Shown in pieces: positions 25,253-37,074 of a stretch of 64,000 nucleotides of DNA. The notes below the pieces were generated by a model that saw only the letters and a program-made list of their open reading frames with translations, was not told where the DNA came from and searched no databases. Within the stretch, counting starts at the first letter, position 1, and every line of letters starts with the position of its first letter. Both the position numbers and the translations under genes were made by a program. Source of the stretch: Flammula alnicola (taxonomy: Eukaryota; Basidiomycota; Agaricomycetes; Agaricales; Strophariaceae); contig JADNRV010000087.1 of NCBI GenBank assembly GCA_015499995.1, positions 1 to 64,000 of the forward strand, given 5' to 3'.

Positions 25253-27813
25253 ATGTCTGCTCACAGCCACGAGAACCTCTCTGCACCACCACTGGCACTA
25301 GCTTTGGAAACGGAAGATATCAGTGGTGCCTCGACTCCGACTGTTGCAGAGCATGAAAGCCACCGCCGTCCAGTGGAATTAACTGATCAAACGAACTTGC
25401 TCCCGTTCAAGAAGATCATCGCTTGTTTCTTCGGCCTTGCACTGTGCATGGTTGTGTCGACTTTGGATACGGTCATTATCGCAACAGCCATTCCTACCAT
25501 ATCTTCCGCCTTCAATGCCGGTTCAGTCGTGTCATGGGTTCCTTCTGCATATCTCCTAACCTCTACGAGCTTCCAGCCTTTGTATGGCCGACTCAGCGAC
25601 ATCTTTGGGCGAAAAGCAGCAATAACGGTCGCCATGTTAATCTTCATGCTCGGGAACCTGCTTGCTGGATTTTCCAAGACGATCATACAGTTGATTGTCT
25701 TTCGAGGTATAGCAGGCGCTGGTGGAGGTCAGCATAAACATATGTTTCTTGGAGGCGAACTCTAATTGCAAATTACTTTTCATCATTTTAGGCGGGATAA
25801 TAAGCATGTCCCAGATTGTTATCTCCGACATTGTCAGTCTACGCGACAGGTATGCTGGTTTCGACTCGAATTTTACTTCCTATTGACGTAGACTTGACAA
25901 TAAACAAGGGGAAAGTACCAAGGAATTATCGGAGCTGTAGTCGCGCTTGGATACGCCATTGGTCCCGTCATTGGAGGTGCCCTAGCTCAGAAGGTCAGCT
26001 GGAGGGTACGTGTTCTGTTCGATATACTTCATGGTTCTTGCATCAATGACGTGTTTTGCCTCGTATCAGTGGTGTTTCTGGGTTACTATTCCAGTATCCA
26101 TGTGTGCAGTCGCTGCTGTAGTATTTATCCTGCCACTGAAGCCAGTCGCTGGAAATATGAAAAGGTGAATTCCAGAACCGCTTCTTTATTTTTGGCACTG
26201 AAGAAAGCCATGATAGGAAACTCCTTACTGTCGACTTCCTTGGTGCCATATTGACGCTTGTCGGGTGCACTCTGGTTATATTACCTCTTATTTGGGTAAG
26301 TTCCCGCTAACAGTAATCTTTATCGTTATCAGGCGCTGATCACTGCGGTATGATTAGGGTGGCGTTACTTTCCCCTGGAAGTCTGCAGTCGTCCTTGCAC
26401 CTCTCTTCTCTGGTCTTTTGGTCGTCTTATTACTTTGCATTTGGGAATGGAAGGGCGCGCGTTTGCCAATCATCCCTAGTAAGCCTTTATAGTTTATCGT
26501 GCAATCAGGCTCCGCTCATCTAATTCCCTTTTGCAGTGTACATATTCAAGCACGTCACCGTCACCGGTGTCTACATCACTATGTTTGTTAAGTACGCATC
26601 TTATACTCCGTCTCACAGAAAACACCTAAATTCCTGTCCTTCTTTAGCGGTTTCGTCTACTTCTCCACACTATACTACTTGCCCCAGTATTTCCAAGTTG
26701 TCCTAGGCTACGGCCCAATTGGTGCAGCTATATTCCTCATCCCAGTTCTTGTGAGCCAGATGCTTCTTAGTTGGATTTCGGTACGCCTTCATGCAAATAA
26801 ATCCATTCGAAGATGTTCGAAACTGAACTTCTGATAAATAAAGGGCGTTATCGTCAGTCGAACGGGACGGTACAGGGTATGTGACCTTTTATTTTCTCGG
26901 CGATAAATGCTTCCCAAATCATGGCACTTGACTTACAAGTGAACGGCAGACCATCGTCCACTCAGGGTTTGCGATATGGTCCGTAGCGTGCGGCCTCATA
27001 TCAACAATTACTCCGCGATCACACAAGGTCGAGCTTGTAATTTATATGCTCCTTGCTGGAGGAGGTTCGGCCAGGTGTGTTCTCCAACATCATGTTCCTA
27101 AAATTAATACTTAGGTCCCAAAGACATTCCAAACGACTACCGTAGCGGCGCAAGCTAGTGTGTCCAGAAGGGATATGTCCGTCGTAACTGCGTTCCGAAA
27201 CGTGCGATTCAGAGTTCCTTTTGACGATGGAATCGGTAGCGTTCTGATGTCTCTCTTTTAGTTCATTCGATTATTCGGAGGAACGCTTGCTCTTGCGGTT
27301 GGCGCAGCGATCATGTAAGTAATGCATCCTCCATTTCGATTTCCATTCTATTTAATGAAAGCTAATGGATGAATATTATTCAGTAACAACTCTCTACGTG
27401 CAACAATGCACGACCTTTCTCTCTCCTCATTCATAATATCCTCCATTATAAACGACCCGTCACAGCTTGCATCCCCTAGTGCGCTCAACATCTCTGCTAC
27501 GACAGCTAGCACCATTTTGAACAAGGGCTATACGAGTGGCTTCAGAACAGTCTTCATTTTGAATGCAGCTTTGAATGCGGTAGCGACCATTGCAAGCATC
27601 GTGATGATCAAACACAAAGAGCTAACTAGGGGCGATGAGGAGGAGCTTAGACAAGAGGCAAGGCTTCACCTGAAAACTAAACAGGAGTCTCCCGAGAAAG
27701 ATGTGGAAAAGGCACTGGCTGCTGCATCTGCGAACGGTAAAATGCAGCCTGTGCCGTCACAAGTCGACGAAAAGAGTGAAAAGAAAGACGAGGAAGTGAA
27801 GAACAAGGTTTGA
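25253..27813 (+). CDS. MFS transporter, DHA2 (14-helix) drug:H+ antiporter type
   Basis: Plasma or vacuolar membrane exporter driven by the proton gradient. The ATG at 25253 gives a polar N-tail (MSAHSHENLSAPPL), then the first helix with LDTVIIATAIPTI, the DHA2 mark in which the Asp lies early in helix 1. Loop 2-3 has the MFS signature YGRLSDIFGRK, helix 5 has the antiporter motif GYAIGPVIGGALA, and about 14 hydrophobic segments follow over many short exons. The tail after 27600 is long, charged and Lys/Glu-rich, ending KNKV before TGA at 27811-27813. Intron phases sampled are consistent. Typical substrates are toxins and xenobiotics; nothing in the window names the cargo. Confidence 0.92.
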
Positions 27814-28833
27814 TTCTGATGTTGGATGCCATAAATTCATCTTGCAGGCACACATCGGAAGTACAGGGATGTTTTGAAATTAGATAGCGAGGCTCAGACC
27901 TAGACGAATTGTTTTTAGATAGTTCAACTTGAATGTACCGTCCTTTAGAATATAATGTAATAGCCTAGATGGCTTTGTCTTATCGCAAGTGAATTTTACG
28001 GAGGCAAATCAAGACGCATACGTCGGTCGTTAATCTGTACGGGAAATGACCGATTTTTGCCGCCGCGGACGGCGTCTCAAATCTTCAGTCTATATAAGTG
28101 ATACAATGCAAAAAGAAGGAACGTACCTCAAGTATAACGCGCTGCCGACGCCACTGGAGTGCATGGTTCTAGTCACTGAAGAAGATCGGTAAAATCGCGC
28201 GTTTCGTTCTCATTACTGCAGCATTCGGGCTTGAAAAACATTACAAATAATATTTATGGCCAGTGAACGAGGAAATTCACCGGGGGACGAGTAAAGAAGA
28301 TTAGCGACGATAATTTTATGATCTACAAAGCTACAAAAAGCCGCCACATTAAAGAATGGGCGCTAATGAATGAAGGAGGCAAGGCACGTATACACCAACA
28401 ACCATTACACCAACATTGCACAGTTCAAAACTCGGGCTTTTCGAGCATGAGATGCTACTGAAAGCCGCCAGCCTCCACGCTGAAAACGAACTAGTTCATG
28501 AGCTCGAGGAAACACGGTGGATCTAACTTCGGCGTTAAATTGACCTCGGGTACTGGTGTTTCCTCCTCTATCGGAGTTAAACGTTAAACATCGGCCTACC
28601 TCCAAGACTATTTTGGATGTATCGAAGTCGGTTACCCGGTGGAAACGATGTCCAGTAACTTTCCGGTTTTCTCGCAGCGCGTAGTGGTCCGGGAAGAGCT
28701 GTGAACGACTGCTTAAAAAGGAGCGCGGCTCACCGAAGGCTGGGTGCACGTGATTGGACATGACATATTACCAGCAACTCCCGAAAAAAGCCTTTGAACC
28801 GAAACCACAACCACGACCACGACAATCGCAATC
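27814..28833. other. Intergenic spacer with FBA1 promoter
   Basis: No supported gene; a minus-strand frame at 28405-28761 has no recognisable content. The segment just before 28834 is CA-rich (repeated CCACGACC-like tracts), as often found in promoters of highly expressed fungal genes. Confidence 0.45.
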
Positions 28834-30405
28834 ATGGGTATCCTTGACATCGTACCTGTGAGTCTCATGCATTTTATTGAGCTCACCGTGGCGCGATGGT
28901 TCTGATCTAAAAGCTCTAGGCCGGAGTGTTGACAGGCGACAACGTCCGTAAATTATTCGACTATGCTAAGGAGAACAAGGTATGCGAACTCTCTTAAAAC
29001 GCCAACAGGAACTAACGGATTCTCCAGTTTGCCATTCCAGTGAGTTTTAATAACCATATATTTGACGAGATACCGAGATTTGGCAGGCAATCGTACGTAC
29101 CTTATCCATCGCCCAACATTACAAGTTCCAACCGAGATTTCCCGCAGAATGTAACTTCTACATCCACCGCCAATGCTGTCCTGGAAGCAGCACGGTAATA
29201 ATCTCACAATCTGCCAACTTGACACTTTTATCTTATCAACAAACTAGCGACATCAAATCTCCCATCATCATCCAAGTCTCGCAGGGTGGAAGCGCCTACT
29301 TTGCCGGCAAGGGTCTCGCCAACGACAAGCAACAAGCCTCGATCTTGGGTGCCGTCAGCGCTGCCCACCACGTCCGCCTCCTGGCCAAGGCGTATGGCGT
29401 GTATGTTTTTTCACTTACATACCCCTGACTTCCAGCCTGATTGATCTCCTATTGCAGTCCCGTCGTGATGCACAGCGACCATTGTGCCGAGAAACTCCTT
29501 CCCTGGTTCGATGGCATGCTCGAGGCTGACGAGGCTTACTTCAAGGAGCACCAAGAGCCCCTATTCTCCTCGCACATGTTGGATCTGTCCGAAGATCCGA
29601 AGGAGAAAAACATCGAGATCTGCGCCAAATACTTCAAGCGCATGGCTCCTATCGGACTGTGGCTCGAGATGGAGATCGGTATTACTGGCGGTGAGGAGGA
29701 CGGTGTCGATAACACTGGTGCCGACAACGCGAGTCTGTATACCCAACCCGAGGATGTCTACGATGTCTACAAGGCCCTGAGCGCGATCGGCCCCAACTTC
29801 AGCATTGCTGCCGCATTCGGCAATGTGCATGGTGTCTACAAGCCCGGAAACGTCAAGCTCCTGCCCGATCTCCTTGGAAAGCACCAGACCTTCGTCGAGG
29901 AGAAGCTCAACAAGAAAGGCTCCAAGCCTCTGTAGGTCCTTTGTTTTATTTTTGTGATTGTGTTGTTTATCCCATCCAAAGGTACCTTGTCTTCCACGGT
30001 GGATCTGGGTCCTCCAAGGATGAAATCGCCACCGCCGTGTCCAATGGTGTCGTCAAGATGAACGTCGATACCGATACCCAGTTCGCCTACCTAGTCGGCA
30101 TCCGGGTGCGTTCTCTTTAACACGATTTCCTTACAATGTATGCTAATGTTTTCCGTTGCAGGATTTCGTCAACAAAAGGAAGGATTACCTTGCCACCCAG
30201 GTCGGTAACCCCGACGGCGCCGACAAGCCCAACAAGAAGGTGAGACTTGATATTGTCGCTCTGGACATTACCGGGCACCTGCTGACTTGTCGGTCTTTCG
30301 CTTTAGTACTACGACCCGCGTGTTTGGGTGCGTGAGGGTGAGAAGACTCTTAGCGAGCGTGTCAAAGAGGCGTGCAAGGATCTCGGCAACGTCGGTCGTC
30401 TGTGA
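28834..30405 (+). CDS. FBA1: Fructose-bisphosphate aldolase, class II
   Basis: Zinc-dependent glycolytic enzyme that splits fructose-1,6-bisphosphate into DHAP and glyceraldehyde-3-phosphate. Ten exons, all in phase: 28834-28857, 28920-28979, 29028-29039, 29087-29092, 29148-29194, 29248-29400, 29458-29931, 29982-30105, 30162-30239, 30307-30405. Marks: FAIPAINVTSTSTANAVLEA, the zinc site VVMHSDHC, the second zinc region with EMEIGITGGEEDG, AFGNVHGVYKPGN, and the phosphate-binding LVFHGGSGSS and VVKMNVDTDTQ. Length about 360 residues as usual. Oddity: exons 3 and 4 are 12 and 6 nt; exon 4 encodes only Ala-Ile. Dense introns near the 5' end and a strong preference for C-ending codons suggest high expression. 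Confidence 0.97.
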
Positions 30406-30839
30406 GTATGTCCGGGTTGATGTCATAGCCATTCCCTCTGTGAGCGGGAGCACGAGTGATGGCCGTGGTGGTTTTCTTTCGGTTGCTGGAATTCCGGTGG
30501 AGTGAATGTGTAAATCGGCTTAAACGAGAAAGAAGAAATATATGTACGTTTTTGTAGATGTTGTGCCAAATTGTAGTGCATAAATAGAATGAGCGTAAGT
30601 CGAGCTTGTTATGAGTGTAGGTTTTCTCGAGAGTTCGAAATGTTAAAACTACTCTCGATGGTCTCACCCTTCAGGCCTTCAAACCTTCAGGCCTTCAAAC
30701 CTTCAGGCCTTCAAACTTCAGGCCTCAGGCCTCGTAACCTGAATGCGCCACACAGCCTTAGATATATATATCAGCGCCTATCGCGGGACCCCACAGGTCG
30801 AAATTCTTTCAGGTAATTTACCTTCCAATTATTTTTCGG
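30406..30839. other. 3' spacer after FBA1
   Basis: No gene. It contains the short tandem repeat noted at 30668-30715. Confidence 0.5.
30668..30715 (+). repeat. 16-bp tandem repeat, three copies
   Basis: The unit CCTTCAGGCCTTCAAA occurs three times head to tail, followed by decayed partial copies to about 30732. Confidence 0.95.
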
Positions 30840-32941
30840 CTACGAGAAAGGACGACCATCGAGGGCATCGAGCGATTGCAAGTGTGCAATTACTAGCTCA
30901 GGCGTAACACTTGTACGTCCTCCGGCCTTGCATTCTTCACACTCTCCATCCATGATCCCATGGACATAACACTCCCCAACGAGCTCCCACTCCCCATTAC
31001 GAACGGCACCTCGCCTCCCTGGAAAACGCACACCATGTCCCCGATTCTCGTGGTCTCGGGTGCCATTCCCAGGAATCCGAGATCCGTGATCACAAAGGCC
31101 CGCTGCGTTGTTGCCCGCCCTGCCATCCCCTTGAAAGTTGCGACGAGCAGGTTCAAGCGCGTTGCTTCGCGCACATCCTCGGGGTACCCCCGTCGACCTA
31201 TCCACAGCTCGTAGGCCATGTTGTAGTCGGATGGAGGCACCGTGTGTCCCCCATGGCGGCGCGCATCAGCACCCCGATAGCGGTTTGTGATGATCGTGCG
31301 CCAGTAGGCGCTGTAGCGCCCACTGGCAGTTCGATATGGATTTAATTGACGCGATGCGATGGCCCTTTCCCATCGTTCGAACGCTGGGAGGAGCTCCTGT
31401 CCTGGAAAAGTCTGCCCTGGTCGACGTAGAGGTCGTCGGACCCCTGGAAGATGCCATGTCAGGAGCTGGGTCGCCGAAGGATATGCGGTCGAACGGTATC
31501 CCTCGAAGATTAGTACTTGTTGTCATCTGAAAAGCTGGGGTTGGCACCGCGAGAGTCACTTAGGAACTTCGGCATGCTTTTCAGAGTCCGCGACGAGAGG
31601 CGATGGACTGCTGCAGATATTATCGGGTAATCCAACATTGGATGATTCAGTCGTAACCAATGGCGTCCATCCACCTGCACTGTAGCCCATGTTTATTAAT
31701 GCGAGGTCGAGTAACTTGACGTTGAGAATCAGGAACCCAAGAGGCAGATCGAGGACTTCCTGGCTGTTGCACAAATTGGAGGGGTTGAATGTGGTTTTGA
31801 GATTGATGATATGAGTCGCAGCTTCTTTGAAGACTTGAGAGTCTGTTTTTCGTCCAGTATAGTCGATGTCGATCGCGAGTCTGTCTGACGGTCGCAGATA
31901 CCTAACAAGCCATATAGTTTGTCCCGGGAAGAGTTGAGCTGAAGCGGTTTGTCAGGATCAACCCATCCACAAAGGACATTTACAGTCCTGCAGTGCGTTT
32001 CACTATGTCCCAGATCCCGAGCACTGGATAGAATGGTGTGGTCGGAGGGAAAATGTCCATCTCGCCGAAAGGGCATATGCGCCCCCGAAAGCTGGATCCG
32101 TGCGCAGTCGTATCCTCAGCCTGGACTCCTTAGTCACCAGTGCGGCAAATGGTTCGAAGTCGACCTCTTTTTGGCCGCACTTTACCACCCCTTTGAAAGA
32201 AAGGCCTCTTGGATGACCCAGATACGACTCCACCAAGAGCGCGCGAACAAGGCTTGGAGAGCGGGCCAAGGTGGTGAAAGGCTTCAACTTTGAAGTTGGG
32301 ATCATTGACATTGATTGATTTGAGGCTGCAATGAAGTCCATTGCTCTGTCGCTGTCGTCTGCCTCCGGCCCCAGCCAGATGTAGGTCTTGTTGATTGGGA
32401 GTAGATCCGCCGCATTAAGTTACTTGGTGTTCTTTCTCTGCTGATCTTCCTGATTGATACAGAGCGCGTCCACCCATAACCACAAGGCCCATCTGGCTTG
32501 CGTAAATGACGGAGAGCAGATTCAAGGTTGGATGAACAGAAAAGGGCGTCCGTCGAGGTTGATTGTAGGGTGGTGGGGTGATAACTGCTCGAACCACTCA
32601 CGGACGAGCTGATGGATACCTCGGGGGGTCCACAATGAGGCGCTTCGTCGCAGAGGGCGTCCCCACGTGTACGATAGCGCCGTATAATTGGGATCTTTGT
32701 CCAGAGACACCACGACCAGCGAACAGTTGATATCTTCTGATTCTTCACCTGGGTCAACAAGAAGAATCCGGATCAAATTCTGTCGTCGATCGAGAGGGGT
32801 GTACAATGGGATGTCCGACGGTTTGAAAAATGATTTACGCCTGTAGAGGTCGTGTGGACGAGAGACCAGAAAGACTAGTTTTGTCTGCGGAGAAGGGTTC
32901 CATGCTCCAGGTCGATAAAAGCAAGCAATAACGATATCCAT
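30840..32941 (-). pseudogene. HET-domain (heterokaryon incompatibility) gene, broken
   Basis: HET-domain proteins trigger non-self recognition and cell death in fungi. From an ATG at 32941 the minus strand reads MDIVIACFYRPGAW, then LIRILLVDPGEES and YTALSYTWG, the start of the HET domain. The LWVDALCINQEDQQ motif lies at about 32440-32485 in another frame, and MRRIYSQ in yet another. The C-terminal part RAFVITDLGFLGMAPE and VGECYVHGIMDGE is split between two frames near 31000, with stop at 30840-30842. At least three frame changes cannot be explained by introns with sensible splice sites, so this is best read as a pseudogene. Alternative: a poor-quality sequence region over a real gene. Confidence 0.75.
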
Positions 32942-33749
32942 CAAGTGCTAGCTAGACGCCCGAAATGATTAATGATTAGGTGATGTTCCCGCGTGTGCCA
33001 GTTTGCAACATTGCACGTTTAGAACGATTTTATAATTTGCATATTGTTGTGTTGTATTCTGTCGCGACCTTTAAGATATATAATCAAGAGTATGAAGGCA
33101 CATAGGCCCGCACTTGAAAGAAATGCCAGTGGGAGACTGCAAGGAGGAGTTGGTTGTGGCCTTGCTGTGTAACAGAAAGGTTCCCCCACCGTCGAAAATA
33201 ACTATACTTGGAGGGATGAGGGCCATTGCTTCGCATGGCAAAACGAGGACCAGGTGGCTGCCCAGCCCACATCAAGTCTGAAATTTGCCGGAGGAGAGGT
33301 GAGTACCACTCTTCTCGAGGGCAAATTCTGGCCTCGGAAGTCACTAAAAGGTGCATTTATTATATTCTGAATACATTCCGATGATAATCTATGTATCTAC
33401 TCATCACCTAACATCGTCCGAGACGCACTCGACGATGGGGACGAAAGGCGGGAAGTGCGGACCGGATTTCGGCTTTCCCCGAAATGCGATCAACCGCACC
33501 CGGTTGAGTTCGGGTTGTCACCTTCGTCTCTAACCATCCAGCCCCGCCACCCCCTTTCTTCTCCTCCCCCTGCTACTACATGGGTGTCCAAGCAAATCGG
33601 AAGGAGGTGAGGGGTGAGAAGACGCGAGGGGAGACCCTGGTAGAGGGAGACCCACCCGGTGCGCAACGAATCGAGTCATAAGACTCGATTCGTTTTCTGT
33701 TCTTCCTCTCCATCCCCTCACTTACCCGATCCACAGGCAAGATAACGAG
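32942..33749. other. Intergenic spacer
   Basis: No gene recognised. A pyrimidine-rich tract near 33540-33720 borders the minisatellite. Confidence 0.45.
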
Positions 33750-33779
33750 GTGACGACGACGACCGTTGAAAGGTCGTCA

Positions 33780-34600
33780 TCTCGGTCCTTATTCCTCTGG
33801 CGGCTCCGACAGGACAATACGGCGATGGCGACGAGATGGAAGCAGCAGCAGCAGGATGACCCTGCTACTGCTGGTATACGGATCCGGCTACGACGACGAC
33901 GAGGGCGGCGTAGCAGCAGCGCGACCGCTACTGCTCGTATACGGATCCGACGACGACGACAAGAGTGGAGCAGCACCAGCACAACTGCTGCTGCTCCCAT
34001 GCGGATCCGACGACAATGACGATGACGACGAGGGCGGCGCTGCTGCTGCTGGTATGCGAATATGACGACGATGACGAGGGCGGAGCAGCGGCAACAGCAC
34101 GACCGCTGCTGCTCGTATACGGTGACGGTGACAAGGTGGGAGGAGTACGCCAACGACGGCGAGGCGGCGGCAGCGGCGGCAGAGCGACTGCTGCTGCTGC
34201 TTGTGCACGACAGCGATGAGGTGGACACTGCAGCAGCTGCACGATGGCAGCTGCTGCTCGTATACGGCAAGGGCAACGAGGCAGGAGCAGGAGCATCAGT
34301 GCCCACTGCTGCTGCTCAGATACGGCGACGACAATGGGGAGCAGCGACAGCATCATGACCGGTGCTGCTGCCCGGGTGCAGTGCCGATGAGCAGGAGCAG
34401 GAGCAGCACCCTTGCTACAGATACGGCGACGACGACGGGGTAGGAGCAGCACCAGCACGACTGCTGCTGCTCAGATACGGCAACGACGAGATCGAAGCAG
34501 CGGCATCGCCGCTCCTGCTGTTGCCCCGTTATGACGGCGACAACAAGGTGGGAGCAGCGGCAGCCGCGATACGACGACATGGAGGAGAACGAGAATAAGC
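33780..34600. repeat. GC-rich minisatellite with CTG/GAC runs
   Basis: About 820 bp made of roughly a dozen degenerate units of about 60-70 bp. Each unit combines a GACGACGAC-like run, a GGAGCAGCA run, an ACGACTGCTGCTGCT run and CGTATACGG or AGATACGG. Several frames on both strands stay open for 80-190 codons only because the units lack stops; the plus frame gives repeats like LLLVYGSDDDDKSGAAPA. I see no start context, domain or splice logic for a gene. The CTG/CAG and GAC runs could form hairpins. Confidence 0.8.
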
Positions 34601-34839
34601 AGCAGCAGGAGAGGCGACGACGTGCATTGCTCACGTCGACATGCCCCCTCCTTGTTCGCTTATCCTCATTCTTGTATTTTATGTTCTTTATTGTATGCCT
34701 TATGACTAGTAGTATCACTATTTCAAATATATTCAATGTTTTCTATTTATTCTTTTTTACCTGAGGTTTTCAAGCACAGAGAACCGTGTCTATTTTTGAA
34801 CATGAGCGTGGGATTGATCAAAGGTATCTAATCAATAGA

Positions 34840-34847
34840 TAACAGAG
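34840..34847. repeat. Target-site duplication, left (TAACAGAG)
   Basis: Eight bases TAACAGAG directly before the element at 34848; the same eight bases follow its end at 36398-36405. Confidence 0.9.
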
Positions 34848-36397
34848 TAGTGTTGCCGCGACTCGGCTCATTTTCGCTAGCCGGATCGGCTCAGCCGCAC
34901 GGCTAGCTGAGCCGAGTTATAAATAACAGCTTGCGGCTAAATCCTAGCGGCTATCTTATAAGCCGACTTATAAGTCGACTCAAGCCGCTCAAGCCGCTTG
35001 CAGTTGCCATTCCAAATCAGGTAATTCTGCACGTGAAGCCCGGGAACTATCTCAACCAACGTTGCGCCCTGTCTTCACTCTTACCACCGATGAACGTCGA
35101 GGCTCGCCCACGAAAACCTCCAGCACCCAGAAACCTACAGCACACCCGCTGCAGGCAGGGTCAGACCTACGCAGATGCCTAACACAACAAGGATGCGGCT
35201 CTGTGCAAGACACCGTCAGAAAACCAGCGAACAGCACAACAGCAAACGCGCTGCAGGGGGAATAAGGCCCATGAGATGCGGCAGAACCACGGTAAGCAAC
35301 AGTCCGCCTTATTGTACAGAAACCGCTCCTAACCACTTCGATAGGAAATACCTCCACCCCTGTCCTCACTTCCGCCACCCCCTCCGTTGGCATTCTCAGT
35401 GCCCGAAAATTCTCCTTTGCTTCGTCAGTCTCTTATGTTGCCTCCGTCTCGTCATCGGCAGCAGTCGGCGATGATGAAAACAGCAGCAGCATCAACAGCG
35501 ACGACGCAGATTTCGACCAGCTATCCCCAGCACCCAGCACTGCTATCGACCCGAATAGTGAGTATTGTGAAAAGCGGAAGGATGCCATCAAGCGCACCAT
35601 TGCGTCGATGACGGTCGGGAAAGGTGCGCATATATTGCAATCTTCAGCCCTAGTAACTCAACAGAATCCCGTAAGATGTCAGTGGACTCTCCCCCGACGT
35701 GCTCAAGAACATGCAGACGGACGATCTCGAACAGAAGAAGCTCGTATATCTCTACTTAATGAATTACGCCAAGACCCAACCCGAGCTCGTTATCCTAGCG
35801 GTAAACACCTTTGTCAAAGATACAGACGACACGAACCCGCTCGTAAGGGCCTTGGCGATTCGTACGATGGGCTGTCTGCTTGCCGAAAACATCATTGGTT
35901 ACCTCAGTGACCCCCTACAAAAGTGTCTCCGAGACGAGAATCCTTATGTGCGCAAGATGGCGGCGCTGTGCGTTGCTAAGCTGTACGATCTCAGGCCGGA
36001 GCTGGTCATTGACAACGGCTTCTTGGAGCAGCTGCAGGACATGATTGCTGATGGTATGTACTTGACTCAAAAGTTGGTATAGAGGCTGATCTTCTTCGCA
36101 GGTCGTCGCCAATACGGTCGCGGCATTGACGGGTATTCACGTTGCTGCCACATCACAACCTGAAACGTCCTCCGCAGGTCTTCTAAGTGGCGAGGGTACC
36201 ACCGACGAAGCTGTATTGTAGATATTTTTAATATATTTCCATATATATCACCTTAAGGCACGGCTAGTCGACTTAAGTCGACTAGCTGAGCCGAACCGTC
36301 TAATTTTAGCAGCTTATTACAGCTTAGCTAGCCGTAAAATCAATAAGCCGCACGTTAGCTGAGCCCAGCCGAGTTGAGCTGAGTCACGGCAACACTA
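34848..36397. mobile_element. Non-autonomous hAT-type element carrying a captured gene piece
   Basis: A 1550-bp element with inverted ends: 34848 reads TAGTGTTGCCGCGACTCGGC and the reverse complement of the right end reads TAGTGTTGCCGTGACTCAGC, matching at 21 of the first 23 bases. It is flanked by an 8-bp target duplication (TAACAGAG), and the ends begin TAG, both marks of the hAT superfamily. Subterminal regions are packed with AGCTGAGCCG/CGGCTAGC-like motifs in both orientations, which would be transposase-binding candidates. There is no transposase; the inside is a stretch of host gene (beta-adaptin) with its introns, so it is a transduplication (Pack-TIR type) element. Confidence 0.9.
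35554..36221 (+). pseudogene. Captured beta-adaptin (AP-1/AP-2 beta) fragment
   Basis: Beta-adaptin is the large subunit of clathrin adaptor complexes. Here only an N-terminal piece is present: NSEYCEKRKDAIKRTIAS up to MTVGK, an intron from about 35626, [20 protein letters not shown], the HEAT-like repeats [16 protein letters not shown] and [17 protein letters not shown], a second intron near 36054-36101, then VVANTVAALTGIHVAATS and a new ending to TAG at 36219-36221. Introns are kept, so it was copied at DNA level and not by reverse transcription. In front it is fused in frame to an open Ser/Thr-rich stretch (about 35360-35553) not belonging to beta-adaptin. Only about 160 of some 700 residues remain, so adaptor function is excluded; a chimeric transcript is possible. 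Confidence 0.88.
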
Positions 36398-36405
36398 TAA
36401 CAGAG
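36398..36405. repeat. Target-site duplication, right (TAACAGAG)
   Basis: Partner of 34840-34847. Confidence 0.9.
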
Positions 36406-37074
36406 ACAGTCGCCGAGGCACGAGCATCTACATCTAAAAATATCAGGCTAGGGCGCTTTCTGGCTATCTAATCTATAGATAATGAACAACAAGCGCTGGC
36501 ATCTAAAAATATCACACCGAGGCGCTTTCCGTCTAATTTTAGACTGTCATCCAAAGTCATCCATCTCAATCCACCCATCCCCGCCCCCCGTGAGATGCGC
36601 AGAGGGCCGCAATGGGTAGCAATATATTATTGGACCCCATTGGATTTTTTTCCGCAGTCAAACTGCCCCACACGATGAGCGCAAGCAAAAATACAAGCCC
36701 GAGCATCATTTCCTGCATTGTTGACAGTTGTTTGATAGCAGCCCAGCCCCAAATAGGAACGTCATCCAAAGCCATTCTCCTGAGGTGCGCAAAGGGTGGG
36801 GGCTCAGAATATATTTATAGACCCCATTAGAATTTTTTTCCGTGCCCAAAAGCGCCCCCAACAATGAGCAGCCCCCAAAATACAGTCCCGGACATCATTT
36901 CTCGCATTGTTGACCCCATGTTTACCATCACCTGCCCCCAACAGTGACCATATGTCCTGTCCCCCCAGCACACTGTATGTAGAAGAAGCGCATATATAAT
37001 TCTAGCTTACAAGGCTGCAGTGGCGGCGGTGAAGGGAGGGTTGGCTGATTGGCTGAACCCGTCCAGTGATGGAT

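Noticed and set aside
28405..28761. 118-codon frame on the minus strand before FBA1
   Set aside because: No domain or composition typical of proteins, and it lies in the promoter region of FBA1.
33722..34736. Long open frames of 80-194 codons on both strands
   Set aside because: They exist only because the minisatellite units lack stop codons; no start context, domain or splice pattern supports a gene.
35554..36221. Functional beta-adaptin gene
   Set aside because: Only a small N-terminal part is present, enclosed in a transposable element with target duplications.
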